Source of the DNA: Streptomyces fagopyri
GTDB taxonomy: Bacteria; Actinomycetota; Actinomycetes; Streptomycetales; Streptomycetaceae
Length of the DNA: 64,000 bases
Assembly: GCF_009498275.1 (NCBI RefSeq)
Contig: NZ_CP045643.1
Location: 5,704,001-5,768,000, forward strand
Reading direction: 5' to 3'
A program made the position numbers and the translations under genes. Below the pieces are notes generated by a model, which worked only from the letters and a program-made list of their open reading frames with translations, searched no databases and was not told where the DNA came from. Shown piece after piece: positions 25,004 through 35,425 of the stretch. Within the stretch, counting starts at the first letter, position 1. Each line of letters starts with the position of its first letter.

Positions 25004-27352
25004 GTGACCAGCAGACCATGGACGTTCAGAGCAGCCGCGGTGGGCGTCGCCCTCGCGGCGGCCACCGCCACGTTCTCGACGTTCGCCGTTGCGCAGGCCG
25101 ACGGTGCGTCGTCGTCGGCGACCGTGGAGCGCCACGATCCGCAGCCGGCCAGGAACAAGGTCGACCACGACCTCGACGGCCCGCTCAGCAAGACCCAGGA
25201 CGCACAGCGCAAAGAAGCCCTGGACCAGGTCATATCCGGCGACGCCAAGGTGCAGGACCGCAACGGTTCGCGCGTCGTCCAGCTCAAGGGCAAGAACAAG
25301 GGCAAGAGCAAGTACGTCGAGCTCGGCCGCGAGAAGACCGACCGGATCTTCACGATCCTCGTCGAGTTCGGCGACCAGGTCGACAGCCGCTACGGCGGCA
25401 CCGCCGGCCCGCTGCACAACAAGATAGCCGCGCCCGACCGTGCCAAGGACAACAGCACGGCCTGGCAGGCGGACTACAACCAGAAGCACTTCCAGGACCT
25501 CTACTTCGGCACCGGCAAGAACTCCGAGTCGCTGAAGAAGTACTACGAGAAGGAGTCCTCGGGCCGGTACTCGGTCGACGGCGAGGTCACCGACTGGGTC
25601 AAGGTCCCCTACAACGAGGCCCGTTACGGCTCCAACAAGGCGTCCACCGGCGCCTGGTACGCGGTCCAGGACGGCGTCACCGCCTGGGTCGCCGACCAGA
25701 AGGCGGCCGGCAAGTCCGACGCCGCCATCAAGGCGGACCTCGCCCAGTACGACCAGTGGGACCGTTACGACTACGACGGCGACGGCAACTTCAACGAGCC
25801 CGACGGCTACATCGACCACTTCCAGATCGTGCACGCCGGTGAGGACGAGTCCGCGGGCGGCGGGGCGCAGGGCGAGGACGCGATCTGGGCCCACCGCTGG
25901 TACGCGTTCGGCACCGACGCCGGCGCGACCGGCCCGGTCGGCAACAAGCTCGGCGGCGCCGCGATCGGCGACACCGGCATCTGGGTCGGCGACTACACCA
26001 TCCAGCCGGAGAACGGCGGACTCGGCGTCTACGCCCACGAGTACGGGCACGACCTCGGCCTCCCGGACGAGTACGACACCTCCGGCGGCGGCGAGAACGG
26101 CACCGGTTTCTGGACGCTGATGTCGGCCGGTTCCTGGCTCGGCACCGGCAAGAACGCCATCGGTGACCTGCCCGGCGACATGAACGCCTGGGACAAGCTG
26201 CAGCTCGGCTGGCTCGACTACGACCGGGCCAAGGCCGGCGTCACGTCGGAACACAAGCTGGGCGTCGCCGAGTACAACACGAAGAACCGGCAGGCCCTCG
26301 TGGTCTCGCTGCCGGACAAGGAAGTCACCACCACGGTCGTCACGCCCGCGCAGGGCGCGACCCAGTGGTGGAGCGGCAGCGGCAACGACCTCAAGAACAC
26401 GCTGACCCGTTCGGTCGACCTCACCGGGAAGTCCGCGGCGACGCTGACGCTCGACGGCTGGTACGACATCGAGCAGGACTACGACTACCTCTACACCGAG
26501 GTGTCCACCGACGGCGGCGCCAACTGGACCGCTCTCGACGGTACGGTGGACGGCGCCGCGATCCCGCGCGACGGCAGCGGCAAGCCCGCGCTGACCGGCT
26601 CCGTGGACGCGTACAAGAAGCTGGCGTACCCGCTCGACGCCTACGCGGGCAAGAAGATCTCGCTGCGCTTCCGCTACCAGAGCGACGGTGGCGTGGCGTT
26701 GAAGGGCTTCACGGCCGACGAGATCACCGTGACCGCCGACGGCACGCCGCTGTTCTCCGACAACGCGGAGAGCGCGGACGCCGCGTGGACCGCCGCCGGG
26801 TTCTCCCGGATCGGCGCCTCCTTCTCGGACGAGTACGCGCAGTACTACATCGCCGAGAACCGCCAGTACGTCTCGTACGACAAGACCCTCCAGGTCGGCC
26901 CGTACAACTTCGGCTTCTCGACGACGCGTCCGGACTGGGTCGAGCACTACCCGTACCAGAACGGTCTGCTGATCTGGAAGTGGGACACCTCCCAGGCGGA
27001 CGACAACACCAGCGCCCACCCGGGCGCGGGTCTGATCCTGCCGGTGGACGCGCACCCGACGGCCCTGAAGTGGACCGACGGAACGATCCTCCGGAACAAG
27101 ATCCAGACCTTCGACTCGACCTTCAGCACCTACCCGACGGACGCGCTCAAGCTCCACAACGCCGACGTCGCGCTGAAGATCAAGTCGCAGAAGGGGGTCT
27201 CCGTCTTCGACGACGGCCGGAACTCCTACTACGACGCGGCGAACCCCACGGGTGGTGTCAAGGTCACTGACACCAACACCAAGATCAGGATCGTGAAGGA
27301 GCCCAAGGACGGCTCGACGATCACGCTCCTCGTGGGCCCGTCGAAGAAGTAA
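25004..27352 (+). CDS. Secreted immune inhibitor A-type metalloprotease (M6)
   Basis: The 782-residue precursor has a signal peptide (residues 1-30, ending 'STFAVAQADG'), a propeptide of about 90 residues, and an M6 catalytic domain. The zinc site is 'HEYGHDLGLPDEYD' at about residues 345-358, with the HExxH histidines and downstream Asp/Glu. A Ca-binding-like 'DYDGDGNFNEPDGYIDHF' precedes it. The C-terminal half is a beta-rich M6 C-terminal region. In Bacillus such proteases degrade host defence peptides; here it is more likely a nutritional or developmental exoprotease. GGGAGG eight bases before the GTG fixes the start. It ends at a good hairpin. Confidence 0.93.
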   Translation: MTSRPWTFRAAAVGVALAAATATFSTFAVAQADGASSSATVERHDPQPARNKVDHDLDGPLSKTQDAQRKEALDQVISGDAKVQDRNGSRVVQLKGKNKGKSKYVELGREKTDRIFTILVEFGDQVDSRYGGTAGPLHNKIAAPDRAKDNSTAWQADYNQKHFQDLYFGTGKNSESLKKYYEKESSGRYSVDGEVTDWVKVPYNEARYGSNKASTGAWYAVQDGVTAWVADQKAAGKSDAAIKADLAQYDQWDRYDYDGDGNFNEPDGYIDHFQIVHAGEDESAGGGAQGEDAIWAHRWYAFGTDAGATGPVGNKLGGAAIGDTGIWVGDYTIQPENGGLGVYAHEYGHDLGLPDEYDTSGGGENGTGFWTLMSAGSWLGTGKNAIGDLPGDMNAWDKLQLGWLDYDRAKAGVTSEHKLGVAEYNTKNRQALVVSLPDKEVTTTVVTPAQGATQWWSGSGNDLKNTLTRSVDLTGKSAATLTLDGWYDIEQDYDYLYTEVSTDGGANWTALDGTVDGAAIPRDGSGKPALTGSVDAYKKLAYPLDAYAGKKISLRFRYQSDGGVALKGFTADEITVTADGTPLFSDNAESADAAWTAAGFSRIGASFSDEYAQYYIAENRQYVSYDKTLQVGPYNFGFSTTRPDWVEHYPYQNGLLIWKWDTSQADDNTSAHPGAGLILPVDAHPTALKWTDGTILRNKIQTFDSTFSTYPTDALKLHNADVALKIKSQKGVSVFDDGRNSYYDAANPTGGVKVTDTNTKIRIVKEPKDGSTITLLVGPSKK

Positions 27353-27377
27353 GCGACGTTTTAGCAGGTCAGAGCAT

Positions 27378-27413
27378 GATCGGCCGTGACCCCCTGGCGG
27401 GTTACGGCCGATC
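27378..27413 (+). terminator. Hairpin after the M6 protease gene
   Basis: GATCGGCCGT pairs with ACGGCCGATC and the helix continues with ACCC/GGGT across one mismatch, with a short loop; GTGTTTA follows. It starts 26 bases after the protease stop. Confidence 0.75.
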
Positions 27414-27473
27414 GTGTTTAGGTGCGTCCTGTGGATTTCTTATTGACACCGGGACGCACTGGGGTGTGACTGC

Positions 27474-27815
27474 ATGGCCGCAGGAGGTTTCTGCAAGCTG
27501 CCGAACGGCAGTGTGGTGGTGGCGCTGAACCTGCCCAGCCCACAGGGCTCGGCCCAGGGCTGCGTACGGTTCCTGGTGCTGGCCCAGAACCGGGCCCGCG
27601 CCCTGACCCGCCTGCGCAATCTGGGTCTGCGGGCCGTCTACCTCCGCGGCAACGGGGCGCCGCCCACCCCGGACGAGATCACCGCCGTCCTGCACCATCC
27701 CGACGGCCTGATATGGCGCACGGCCCCCGACACCGGCGTCGCCTGCCCGGTCCCGTCCCAGGAGCTCTGGCACCCGATCAGAGCGCTCCTGAGACGCCCG
27801 GCTCCCCAGGCGTGA
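27474..27815 (+). CDS. Small uncharacterised protein (113 aa)
   Basis: The product begins 'MAAGGFCKLPNGSVVVALNLPSP' and has a mixed alpha/beta-type sequence without membrane or signal segments. TTGACA at 27443-27448 lies upstream with a weak -10 just before the ATG. In S. coelicolor a hypothetical gene occupies the same place beside the protease (from memory). Function unknown. It converges on pncA. Confidence 0.6.
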   Translation: MAAGGFCKLPNGSVVVALNLPSPQGSAQGCVRFLVLAQNRARALTRLRNLGLRAVYLRGNGAPPTPDEITAVLHHPDGLIWRTAPDTGVACPVPSQELWHPIRALLRRPAPQA

Positions 27816-27851
27816 GACAGGCACATCCCCGAAGACCGGGCGGCCCGGCCC

Positions 27852-28436
27852 TCAGACGACGGGCTTGCCGGTCAGTTCGACACCCGCTCCCCGCAGTTCC
27901 TCCAGCGCCCGCTCCGTGGTCGCCTCGGACACCCCGGCCGTGAGGTCGAGCAGTACCTGCGTACGGAAACCGTCGCGCACCGCGTCCAGCGCGGTGGCCC
28001 GCACACAGTGGTCGGTCGCGATGCCCACCACGTCCACCTCGTCGATCTCGCGGGCCCGCAGCCAGTCGCCCAGCGAGACCCCGTTCTCGTCCGCGCCCTC
28101 GAATCCGCTGTAGGCCGCCGCGTACGCGCCCTTGTCGAAGACGGCGTCGATCGCGCCGGAGGCGACCACCGGCGCGAAGTTCGGATGGAACCCCACCCCC
28201 TCGGTGCCGGCCACGCAGTGCGCGGGCCAGGAGTGGACGTAGTCGGGGTTGTCGGCGAAGTGGCCGCCGGGGGCGATGTGCAGGTCACGGGTGGCGACGA
28301 CATGCCGGTAGCCGGCGGGCGCCTGCCCGATCAGCTCCGTGATGGCGGCGGCCACGTCGGCGCCCCCGGCCACGGCGAGGCTGCCTCCCTCGCAGAAGTC
28401 GTTCTGCACGTCTACGACGATCAAGGCGCGGCGCAT
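27852..28436 (-). CDS. pncA: Nicotinamidase (isochorismatase family)
   Basis: The 194-residue enzyme would hydrolyse nicotinamide to nicotinate for NAD salvage. The cysteine hydrolase triad is Asp9 ('VVDVQNDF'), Lys102 ('VFDKGAY') and Cys144 ('IATDHCVRATA'). The metal-site segment reads 'TRDLHIAPGGHFAD', the Streptomyces variant of the D-x-H...H motif. It lies downstream of pncB on the same strand, which uses its product; the 355-base gap and the hairpin 38 bases before its start suggest a separate or regulated transcript. Confidence 0.93.
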   Translation of the reverse strand: MRRALIVVDVQNDFCEGGSLAVAGGADVAAAITELIGQAPAGYRHVVATRDLHIAPGGHFADNPDYVHSWPAHCVAGTEGVGFHPNFAPVVASGAIDAVFDKGAYAAAYSGFEGADENGVSLGDWLRAREIDEVDVVGIATDHCVRATALDAVRDGFRTQVLLDLTAGVSEATTERALEELRGAGVELTGKPVV

Positions 28437-28791
28437 GGTCGGTGTCCTTCGACTGTGGGTTCGGTGGAGGGATGCGGGCCCGGCCTGTCGGGCCCGCCTG
28501 GAGACTTCACGTGCGGCGCGGGAGGGGTTGGATCACTGCTGTCGGCCCCGACGGCCGTGCTCGTGCGTGCTGCCGTTGCATTCCCGCTGACCGCCCGTTC
28601 ATTCGTGTTTGCCCGGGGGCGGCCGAAGAAGCCGGGTGCCGCCACGGCGTTGCCCGCGCACACCCCGGCGCACCCTGGGCGTATCGGGTGTGTCCGCGGC
28701 GGCGGAGCCGGGCGCCGTCGCGGCGACGCCGCCGCGCGGACGACTTCTCGACGCACGCGTAGTCCTTCTCGGACGTACCGCGTGGGACCGC
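28437..28791. other. 355-bp spacer between pncB and pncA with a hairpin
   Basis: No gene is visible. GCGGGCCCG (28474-28482) pairs with CGGGCCCGC (28489-28497) around a six-base loop; on the minus strand this stands 38 bases before the pncA start codon and could be a terminator for pncB or part of the pncA leader. Confidence 0.5.
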
Positions 28792-30120
28792 TCAGACGTA
28801 CTCCGTGGGAATGACCGCTTCCCCGCGCGACAGCTGGGTCGCCGAGAGCGGCAGGCGGGCGCGGGCGGCGGCGTGCCGGTCGCGGGCCGCGTCGAGCGGC
28901 TCCCGGGAGACGACCTGGCCGCCCTTGACCAGCTCGACCAGGAGCTGCTGGTCGGCGAGGCCGCCGGGCACCGGTCCGGTCCCGATCACCTCGGCCTCGG
29001 CGAACCCGCGCTCGTCGCGCCGCCGCGCCGCCCACTTGCGCCCGCCGATGGAGGTCTTGCCCCCGGTCGACCTCTTGGCCACGGGCTCCAGCGGAGCCTT
29101 CGGGTCCGCCGACTCGGCGCGGGCGACCAGTTTGTAGACCATCGAGCAGGTGGGGTGCCCGGAACCGGTCACCAGCTGGGTGCCGACGCCGTACGCGTCC
29201 ACCGGCGCCGCCGCCAGCGAGGCGATCGCGTACTCGTCCAGGTCCGAGGTCACGACGATCTTCGTCGCGGTCGCTCCCAGCTCGTCCAGCTGCTGCCGGA
29301 CCCGGTGCGCGACCAGCAGCAGGTCCCCGGAGTCGATCCGTACCGCCCCGAGCTCGGGCCCGGCGATCTCGACGGCCGTCCGTACCGCCTCGGCGACGTC
29401 GTAGGTGTCCACGAGCAGGGTGGTGCCCCGGCCGAGCGAGTTCACCTGGGCCTGGAAGGCGTCCCGCTCGCGGTCGTGCAGGAGGGTGAAGGCGTGCGCG
29501 GAGGTTCCCACGGTCGGGATGCCGTAGCGGAATCCGGCCGCGAGGTCGGAGGTGGTCGTGAAACCGCCCACGTACGCGGCCCGCGCGGCGGCGACCGCGG
29601 CCAGCTCGTGGGTGCGCCGGGCACCCATCTCGATCAGCGGGCGTTCGCCGGCGGCGGAGGACATCCGGGAGGCGGCGGCCGCGATCGCCGAGTCGTGGTT
29701 GAGGATCGAGAGGATCACCGTCTCCAGGAGCACGCACTCCGCGAAGGACCCTTCGACCCGCAGGACGGGGGAGCCCGGGAAGTACACCTCGCCCTCGGGA
29801 TAGCCCCAGATGTCCCCGCGGAAACGGTACGAGGCGAGCCACTCCAGGGTCGGCTCGTCCACTATGGCCCGCTCGCGCAGGAAGCCGAGGACGTCGGCGT
29901 CGAAACGGAAGTTCTCGACGGCGTCGAGGACCCGCCCGGTGCCCGCCACGACGCCGTAGCGGCGCCCCTCGGGCAGCCGCCGGGTGAAGACCTCGAAGAC
30001 CGAGTGCCGCTCGGCGGTGCCGGCGGCCAGCGCGGCCCGCAGCATCGTCAGCTCGTACTGGTCGGTGAAGAGCGCCGTCGAGGGCACGTCCACCGGCAGT
30101 CCGAGGTCCGCTGGATTCAC
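28792..30120 (-). CDS. pncB: Nicotinate phosphoribosyltransferase
   Basis: The 442-residue enzyme joins nicotinate and PRPP to give nicotinate mononucleotide. Family landmarks are visible: '[15 protein letters not shown]' at the N-terminus, '[24 protein letters not shown]', '[18 protein letters not shown]' containing the conserved His, 'VRIDSGDLL' and '[14 protein letters not shown]'. The GTG at 30120 is preceded by GAGGAG at seven bases; earlier in-frame codons lack a ribosome site. It is divergent from clpS, a common Streptomyces arrangement. Confidence 0.95.
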   Translation of the reverse strand: MNPADLGLPVDVPSTALFTDQYELTMLRAALAAGTAERHSVFEVFTRRLPEGRRYGVVAGTGRVLDAVENFRFDADVLGFLRERAIVDEPTLEWLASYRFRGDIWGYPEGEVYFPGSPVLRVEGSFAECVLLETVILSILNHDSAIAAAASRMSSAAGERPLIEMGARRTHELAAVAAARAAYVGGFTTTSDLAAGFRYGIPTVGTSAHAFTLLHDRERDAFQAQVNSLGRGTTLLVDTYDVAEAVRTAVEIAGPELGAVRIDSGDLLLVAHRVRQQLDELGATATKIVVTSDLDEYAIASLAAAPVDAYGVGTQLVTGSGHPTCSMVYKLVARAESADPKAPLEPVAKRSTGGKTSIGGRKWAARRRDERGFAEAEVIGTGPVPGGLADQQLLVELVKGGQVVSREPLDAARDRHAAARARLPLSATQLSRGEAVIPTEYV

Positions 30121-30293
30121 TGTGCTCTCCTCGCACTCATCGCTCGGTGTCCCCGGCACGGTGCCGGGGAGCCGGGGATCGTCCCCCGGATTCGCCGCGT
30201 AGCACGGGATGGTACCCCCATCTCGTCACTCTGACGATTTATGGGTCCGGTTTGCGGGGCCCGTTTGTGCGGGCACCCCCTTGTGGTGGCAGC

Positions 30294-30611
30294 ATGGGCC
30301 GTGTGACGGCTCCCGCACCCCTAGAGACCGAAAAGACCGAGTCGGCGGAGGAGGTCTTCGCCGTGCCCGAGCCGGACGTTCCCTGGGTCACGATCGTGCA
30401 CAACGACCCGGTCAACCTCATGAGCTACGTGACGTATGTCTTCCAGACGTACTTCGGGTACACCAAGGACAAGGCCACCAAGCTCATGCTCGACGTCCAC
30501 CACAAAGGCCGGGCGGTCGTCTCCAGCGGCACGCGCGAGGAGATGGAACGCGACGTGCAGGCGATGCACGGCTACGGTCTGTGGGCCACCCTTCAGCAGG
30601 ACCGGAAGTAG
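30294..30611 (+). CDS. clpS: ClpS adaptor of the ClpAP/ClpCP protease
   Basis: The 105-residue protein has the ClpS fold: '[45 protein letters not shown]' includes the N-degron pocket segment with the conserved 'NDP' and 'H' positions, and '[15 protein letters not shown]' completes it. It delivers N-end-rule substrates to the Clp protease. The ATG at 30294 is chosen; a GTG three codons later is also possible. It is followed 68 bases later by the DUF2017 gene, a conserved actinobacterial pair. Confidence 0.95.
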   Translation: MGRVTAPAPLETEKTESAEEVFAVPEPDVPWVTIVHNDPVNLMSYVTYVFQTYFGYTKDKATKLMLDVHHKGRAVVSSGTREEMERDVQAMHGYGLWATLQQDRK

Positions 30612-30679
30612 CCGGACCACACCGGACCACCGAGAAGCCCCGAAACCGCGAGCAGGACCGGAAGTAGCGAACTCACTCC

Positions 30680-31285
30680 ATGCCAGGACACTTCGAACCG
30701 CTCCCCGACGGCGGCGCGGCCGTCGCGCTCGACGAGGTCGAGATCTCCATCATCCGCTCCCTCGCCGTGCAGCTCCTGGAGCTCATCGGTCCCGGTCCCG
30801 CGGAGGACGCCCCCGACGACCCGCTCGCGGAACTGTTCGCGGAGGGCCCCAGCGAGCCGCCCTCCGACCCGGTGCTGCGGCGACTCTTCCCGGACGCCTA
30901 CGGCGGCCCCGACGTCGAGGCCTCCTCGCCGGAGCAGGCCGAGGAGCAGCGGGCGTACTCCTCCGAGTTCCGCCGCTTCACCGAGAACGACCTGCGCGCG
31001 GGCAAGCGTGAGAACGCCCTCGTGGTGATCCGCTGCCTCGACGCGCTCACCACGGCGGGCGACGGCGGCGCGGTCCTCAAGCTCTCCGTCCCGGAGTCCG
31101 GGTCGTGGCTGCGCACGCTCAACGACCTGCGGCTGGCGATCGGCGCCCGGCTCGACGTCGTCGACGAGGAGGACACCGACCTCCTCTACCGCCTTCCCGA
31201 CGAGGACCCGCGCAAGCCGATGGTGATGGCGTACCTCTGGCTGGGCGGTCTCCAGGAGACGCTCGTCGAGACCCTCATGTCCTGA
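30680..31285 (+). CDS. DUF2017 family protein
   Basis: The 201-residue product has 'LDEVEISIIRSLAVQLLELI' at its N-terminus, an acidic middle ('DAPDDPLAELFAEGPSE') and the helical 'RENALVVIRCLDALTTAGDGG', 'GSWLRTLNDLRLAIGARLDV' and 'MAYLWLGGLQETLVETL' characteristic of DUF2017. It sits directly after clpS in most actinobacteria, so a link to proteolysis is possible, but its function is unknown. Confidence 0.9.
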   Translation: MPGHFEPLPDGGAAVALDEVEISIIRSLAVQLLELIGPGPAEDAPDDPLAELFAEGPSEPPSDPVLRRLFPDAYGGPDVEASSPEQAEEQRAYSSEFRRFTENDLRAGKRENALVVIRCLDALTTAGDGGAVLKLSVPESGSWLRTLNDLRLAIGARLDVVDEEDTDLLYRLPDEDPRKPMVMAYLWLGGLQETLVETLMS

Positions 31286-31608
31286 TCCCTCCGCATATGG
31301 GCGTCCGCTCAGAGGACGCTCAAATCCGGATAACGATCGCGTCACCCTCGCGGCCCGCAATGGCGGGCCGTGCTCTTTTTGTCCGCTTCTCCCTGTGGTG
31401 TGCACAACACGCGCCGCCCGCCCCGCCCGTTGCGGTCGTGATAGATCTTCACGACCGCCCGACAGGACACCACCCACGTCCGGTCGGGTGCGCCACCGAG
31501 CCGGCGGATCGCCGGCCAGGCACACGCTCCATCAATCCGGGGGGATCGGAATCCGGTCCGAGGCCAGGGGGACTGGCTCGGAACGGAATGGAGAAAGGCG
31601 CATCACAC
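31286..31608. other. 323-bp region between DUF2017 and the permease
   Basis: It contains a weak hairpin at 31301-31319 (GCGTCC/GGACGC), the strong terminator at 31351-31380, and then about 230 bases of leader and promoter for the amino-acid permease in which I see no clear operator. Confidence 0.5.
31351..31380 (+). terminator. Canonical terminator after clpS-DUF2017
   Basis: CGGCCCGC pairs with GCGGGCCG around AATG, followed by TGCTCTTTTT. This is one of the few hairpins in the window with a true T tract. Confidence 0.85.
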
Positions 31609-33069
31609 ATGACGTCATCGCAGGTCGACAGGACCGACGAGCCACGTGCCGGCAGTGAGGCCGTGGGCGGCGATACGCCCGAAGAGGGGTACGAGCGAGG
31701 GCTCGGAAGCCGCCAGGTCCAGATGATCGCGATCGGCGGCGCCATCGGCGTCGGTCTCTTCCTCGTCGCCGGGGCGAACATCGCCAAGGCCGGCCCCAGC
31801 CTCATCCTCATGTACGCCCTCGCCGGCGTGATCATCTTCTTCATCATGCGCGCGCTCGGCGAGCTGCTCCTCTACCGCCCGGTCTCCGGGTCCTTCGCGG
31901 AGTACTCCCGCGAGTTCCTCGGCCCGTTCTTCGGCTATTTCACCGGCTGGACGTACTGGCTGATGTGGGTGGTCACGGGCATGTCCGAGCTGACCGCCGC
32001 CGCGATCTACGTCCACTACTGGTTCCCGGCGGTTCCCCAATGGGTGACCGCACTGGTGTTCCTGGTCGTCCTCTTCGTGGCGAACCTGATCTCGGTGAAG
32101 CTCTTCGGCGAGATCGAGTTCTGGTTCTCGATGGTCAAGGTCACCGCACTGATCGGCATGATCGTCATCGGCCTCGGCGTGCTCACCTTCGGCTTCAGCT
32201 CCGCCGGTGACACCGCCTCCGTCGCCAACCTCTGGCAGTTCGACGGCTTCTTCCCCAAGGGCATCGGCTCGTCCCTGATGACCCTGCAGGGCGTCATGTT
32301 CGCCTACCTCGCCGTCGAGCTGGTCGGCGTCACCGCGGGCGAGTCCGAGAACCCCGAGAAGACGCTCCCCAAGGCCATCAACACCCTCCCGTGGCGCATC
32401 GCCCTCTTCTACGTCGGCGCGCTCACGGTCATCCTCTGCGTCGTCAAGTGGACGGAGTTCGCCCCCGGCGTCAGCCCCTTCGTGGAAGCCTTCGCGAAGA
32501 TCGGCATCCCGGCCGGCGCGGGCATCGTCAACTTCGTGGTGCTCACCGCCGCCCTGTCCTCCTGCAACTCCGGCATGTACTCCACGGGCCGCATGCTGCG
32601 CACCCTCGCCGACAACGGTGAGGCGCCCAGGGTCTTCAACAAGCTCTCCTCGACCAAGACCCCGGCCTTCGGCATCACGGTCTCCGTGCTCTTCATGGGC
32701 ATCGGCGTGATCCTGAACTACGTCGTCCCGGAGAAGGCCTTCGGCTACGTCACCTCGGTGGCCACCGCGGCCGGCATCTGGACCTGGCTGATGATCCTGG
32801 TCAGCCACATCCTCTACCGCCGCGCGGTCGACGCCGGACGCCTGCCGGCCTCGTCCTTCCCGGCCCCGGGCGGCGCGAAGTGCAGCTGGGTCGCGGTCGT
32901 GTTCCTCCTCTTCGTCACGGGCCTGATCGCCTACGACGCCGACTCCCGCATCTGCCTCTACGTGATGGCCGTGTGGGCCGTCGCGCTGGCTGTGGGCTGG
33001 TTCGTCCTCAAGGCACGCAACCCGCAGGTCACCGAGCGCCGCGAGGCCACCTTCGAGAAGGTCGGCTGA
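31609..33069 (+). CDS. Amino-acid permease (APC superfamily, AAT family)
   Basis: The 486-residue carrier has 12 predicted helices. 'RQVQMIAIGGAIGVGLFLVAGANIAKAGPS' is the signature first helix of AAT permeases, with 'MRALGELLLYRPVSGSFAEYSREFLGP' and 'FAYLAVELVGVTAGESENPEKTLPKAIN' further on. These import amino acids with protons; family members handle proline, GABA, aromatic amino acids or histidine, and specificity cannot be read here. The ATG at 31609 follows GAAAGG by about ten bases. It ends at a 16-bp terminator. Confidence 0.92.
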   Translation: MTSSQVDRTDEPRAGSEAVGGDTPEEGYERGLGSRQVQMIAIGGAIGVGLFLVAGANIAKAGPSLILMYALAGVIIFFIMRALGELLLYRPVSGSFAEYSREFLGPFFGYFTGWTYWLMWVVTGMSELTAAAIYVHYWFPAVPQWVTALVFLVVLFVANLISVKLFGEIEFWFSMVKVTALIGMIVIGLGVLTFGFSSAGDTASVANLWQFDGFFPKGIGSSLMTLQGVMFAYLAVELVGVTAGESENPEKTLPKAINTLPWRIALFYVGALTVILCVVKWTEFAPGVSPFVEAFAKIGIPAGAGIVNFVVLTAALSSCNSGMYSTGRMLRTLADNGEAPRVFNKLSSTKTPAFGITVSVLFMGIGVILNYVVPEKAFGYVTSVATAAGIWTWLMILVSHILYRRAVDAGRLPASSFPAPGGAKCSWVAVVFLLFVTGLIAYDADSRICLYVMAVWAVALAVGWFVLKARNPQVTERREATFEKVG

Positions 33070-33121
33070 CCGGCCGCGGACGTCCGGCCCGCACGGGCCG
33101 CCGCTCGGACGTCCGGCATCC

Positions 33122-33158
33122 GGGCCGCCCCGTACCGCCCTTCGGTACGGGGCGGCCC
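33122..33158 (+). terminator. 16-bp terminator hairpin after the permease
   Basis: Arms 33122-33137 and 33143-33158 pair perfectly around CCCTT, and GTCTGCTTA follows. It separates the permease transcript from the sulfur genes; the next start codon is only 20 bases on. Confidence 0.8.
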
Positions 33159-33178
33159 GTCTGCTTATCCTGGCCGAC

Positions 33179-33601
33179 ATGCTGACCATCACTCAGGCCC
33201 TCGTCGACCAGATCGTCGCGCACGCGCGACAGGACCACCCCGACGAGGCGTGCGGCGTCGTCGCGGGCCCGGCGGGCGCGGGCCGCCCCGAGCGCTTCAT
33301 CCCCATGCTCAACGCCGCCCGCTCGCCCACCTTCTACGAGTTCGACTCGGGTGATCTGCTGAAGCTGTACCGCGAGATGGACGACCGCGACGAGGAGCCG
33401 GTGATCATCTACCACTCCCACACGGCGACCGAGGCGTACCCCTCCCGCACGGACATCTCCTACGCCAACGAACCCGGCGCGCACTACGTCCTCGTCTCGA
33501 CCGCGGACGCCGACGACGCCGGCCCCTTCCAGTTCCGTTCGTACCGGATCCTGGAGGGCGAGGTGACCGAGGAGGAGGTCAAGGTCGTAGAGGCCTACTG
33601 A
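33179..33601 (+). CDS. mec: JAMM metalloprotease of the sulfur-carrier cysteine pathway (Mec+)
   Basis: The 140-residue protein is a JAB1/MPN/Mov34 zinc protease: 'PDEACGVVAG' supplies the catalytic Glu region and 'YHSHTATEAYPSRTD' is the HxHx(n)SxxD zinc site. In Mycobacterium tuberculosis Mec+ cuts cysteine off the CysO carrier after CysM has loaded it. Here the same three partners lie within 2 kb. Because the local CysO ends with two extra residues after Gly-Gly, this protease may also remove that tail, as QbsD does for QbsE in Pseudomonas. TTATCC seven to eight bases before the ATG suggests a leaderless start. Confidence 0.9.
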   Translation: MLTITQALVDQIVAHARQDHPDEACGVVAGPAGAGRPERFIPMLNAARSPTFYEFDSGDLLKLYREMDDRDEEPVIIYHSHTATEAYPSRTDISYANEPGAHYVLVSTADADDAGPFQFRSYRILEGEVTEEEVKVVEAY

Positions 33602-33641
33602 TCTCACTCTCCGGCCCAAAAGTGTCCGGAATGCGAGATCA
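33599..33641 (+). terminator. Bulged hairpin after mec
   Basis: TGATCTC (33599-33605) pairs with GAGATCA (33635-33641), then after a symmetric four-base internal loop TCCGG pairs with CCGGA. It overlaps the mec stop codon and may separate it from the leader-peptide transcript. Confidence 0.45.
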
Positions 33642-33680
33642 CACTCGGGAATCCAGGGCGGGAATCGATACGATGAGCCC

Positions 33681-33782
33681 ATGGTTTCCCAGGACGTGAG
33701 CGAGAAGACGCCGGGCACGCTGCTCGTGGCGCGGCTGCACGTCGATCTGTGCAGGCTGCAGAGCGCCATCTGTACGCGCTGA
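33681..33782 (+). CDS. Cysteine-type regulatory leader peptide (33 aa)
   Basis: The frame encodes 33 residues ending 'LHVDLCRLQSAICTR'. This matches the actinobacterial putative leader peptides with a conserved R(L)HVDL-R-SAIC core that precede sulfur and cysteine genes. Two cysteine codons lie in the last ten codons, so ribosome stalling at low cysteinyl-tRNA could report on cysteine. TACGAT at 33669-33674 lies six bases before the ATG, implying a leaderless transcript. Two hairpins follow at 33810-33844 and cysO starts 146 bases after the stop. Confidence 0.75.
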   Translation: MVSQDVSEKTPGTLLVARLHVDLCRLQSAICTR

Positions 33783-33804
33783 TCCCGCCGCCGTACGGCC
33801 GTGA

Positions 33805-35175
<1,371 letters not shown>

Positions 35176-35237
35176 GGGTGACCCCGTCTTCTTCTCGCCC
35201 CCGCCGCCCCTACCCCTACCCGACCCGTCCTCTGCCT

Positions 35238-35386
35238 GGGGGCTCCGCCCCCTGGACCCCCGCATCGCCCGAAGGACTCGTCCTCGAACGCCGGACGGGC
35301 TGAGGGTGCGCGCCCGCGTCTCCAGCCCGTCCGGCGTTCGAGGACGAGGCCGTTCAGGCCGACAGGGTCCAGGGGGCGGAGCCCCC
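35238..35386. repeat. Compound inverted repeat (two nested perfect stems)
   Basis: Outer arms 35238-35259 and 35365-35386 are 22-bp perfect complements of the GGGGGCTCCGCCCCC type. Inner arms 35277-35302 and 35323-35348 are 26-bp perfect complements. Both are built from a dispersed motif I recall in many Streptomyces intergenic regions (GTCCGGCGTTCGAGGACGAG). Between convergent cysM and pemK-like genes it probably acts as a two-way terminator. Confidence 0.8.
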
Positions 35387-35425
35387 GGGGGATGGGCCGG
35401 GTAAGGGCGGCGGGGGCGAGAACCG

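Noticed and set aside
24878..27157. A 759-codon minus-strand frame over the M6 protease
   Set aside because: The plus-strand protein has a full signal peptide and HExxH site, so this frame is a shadow.
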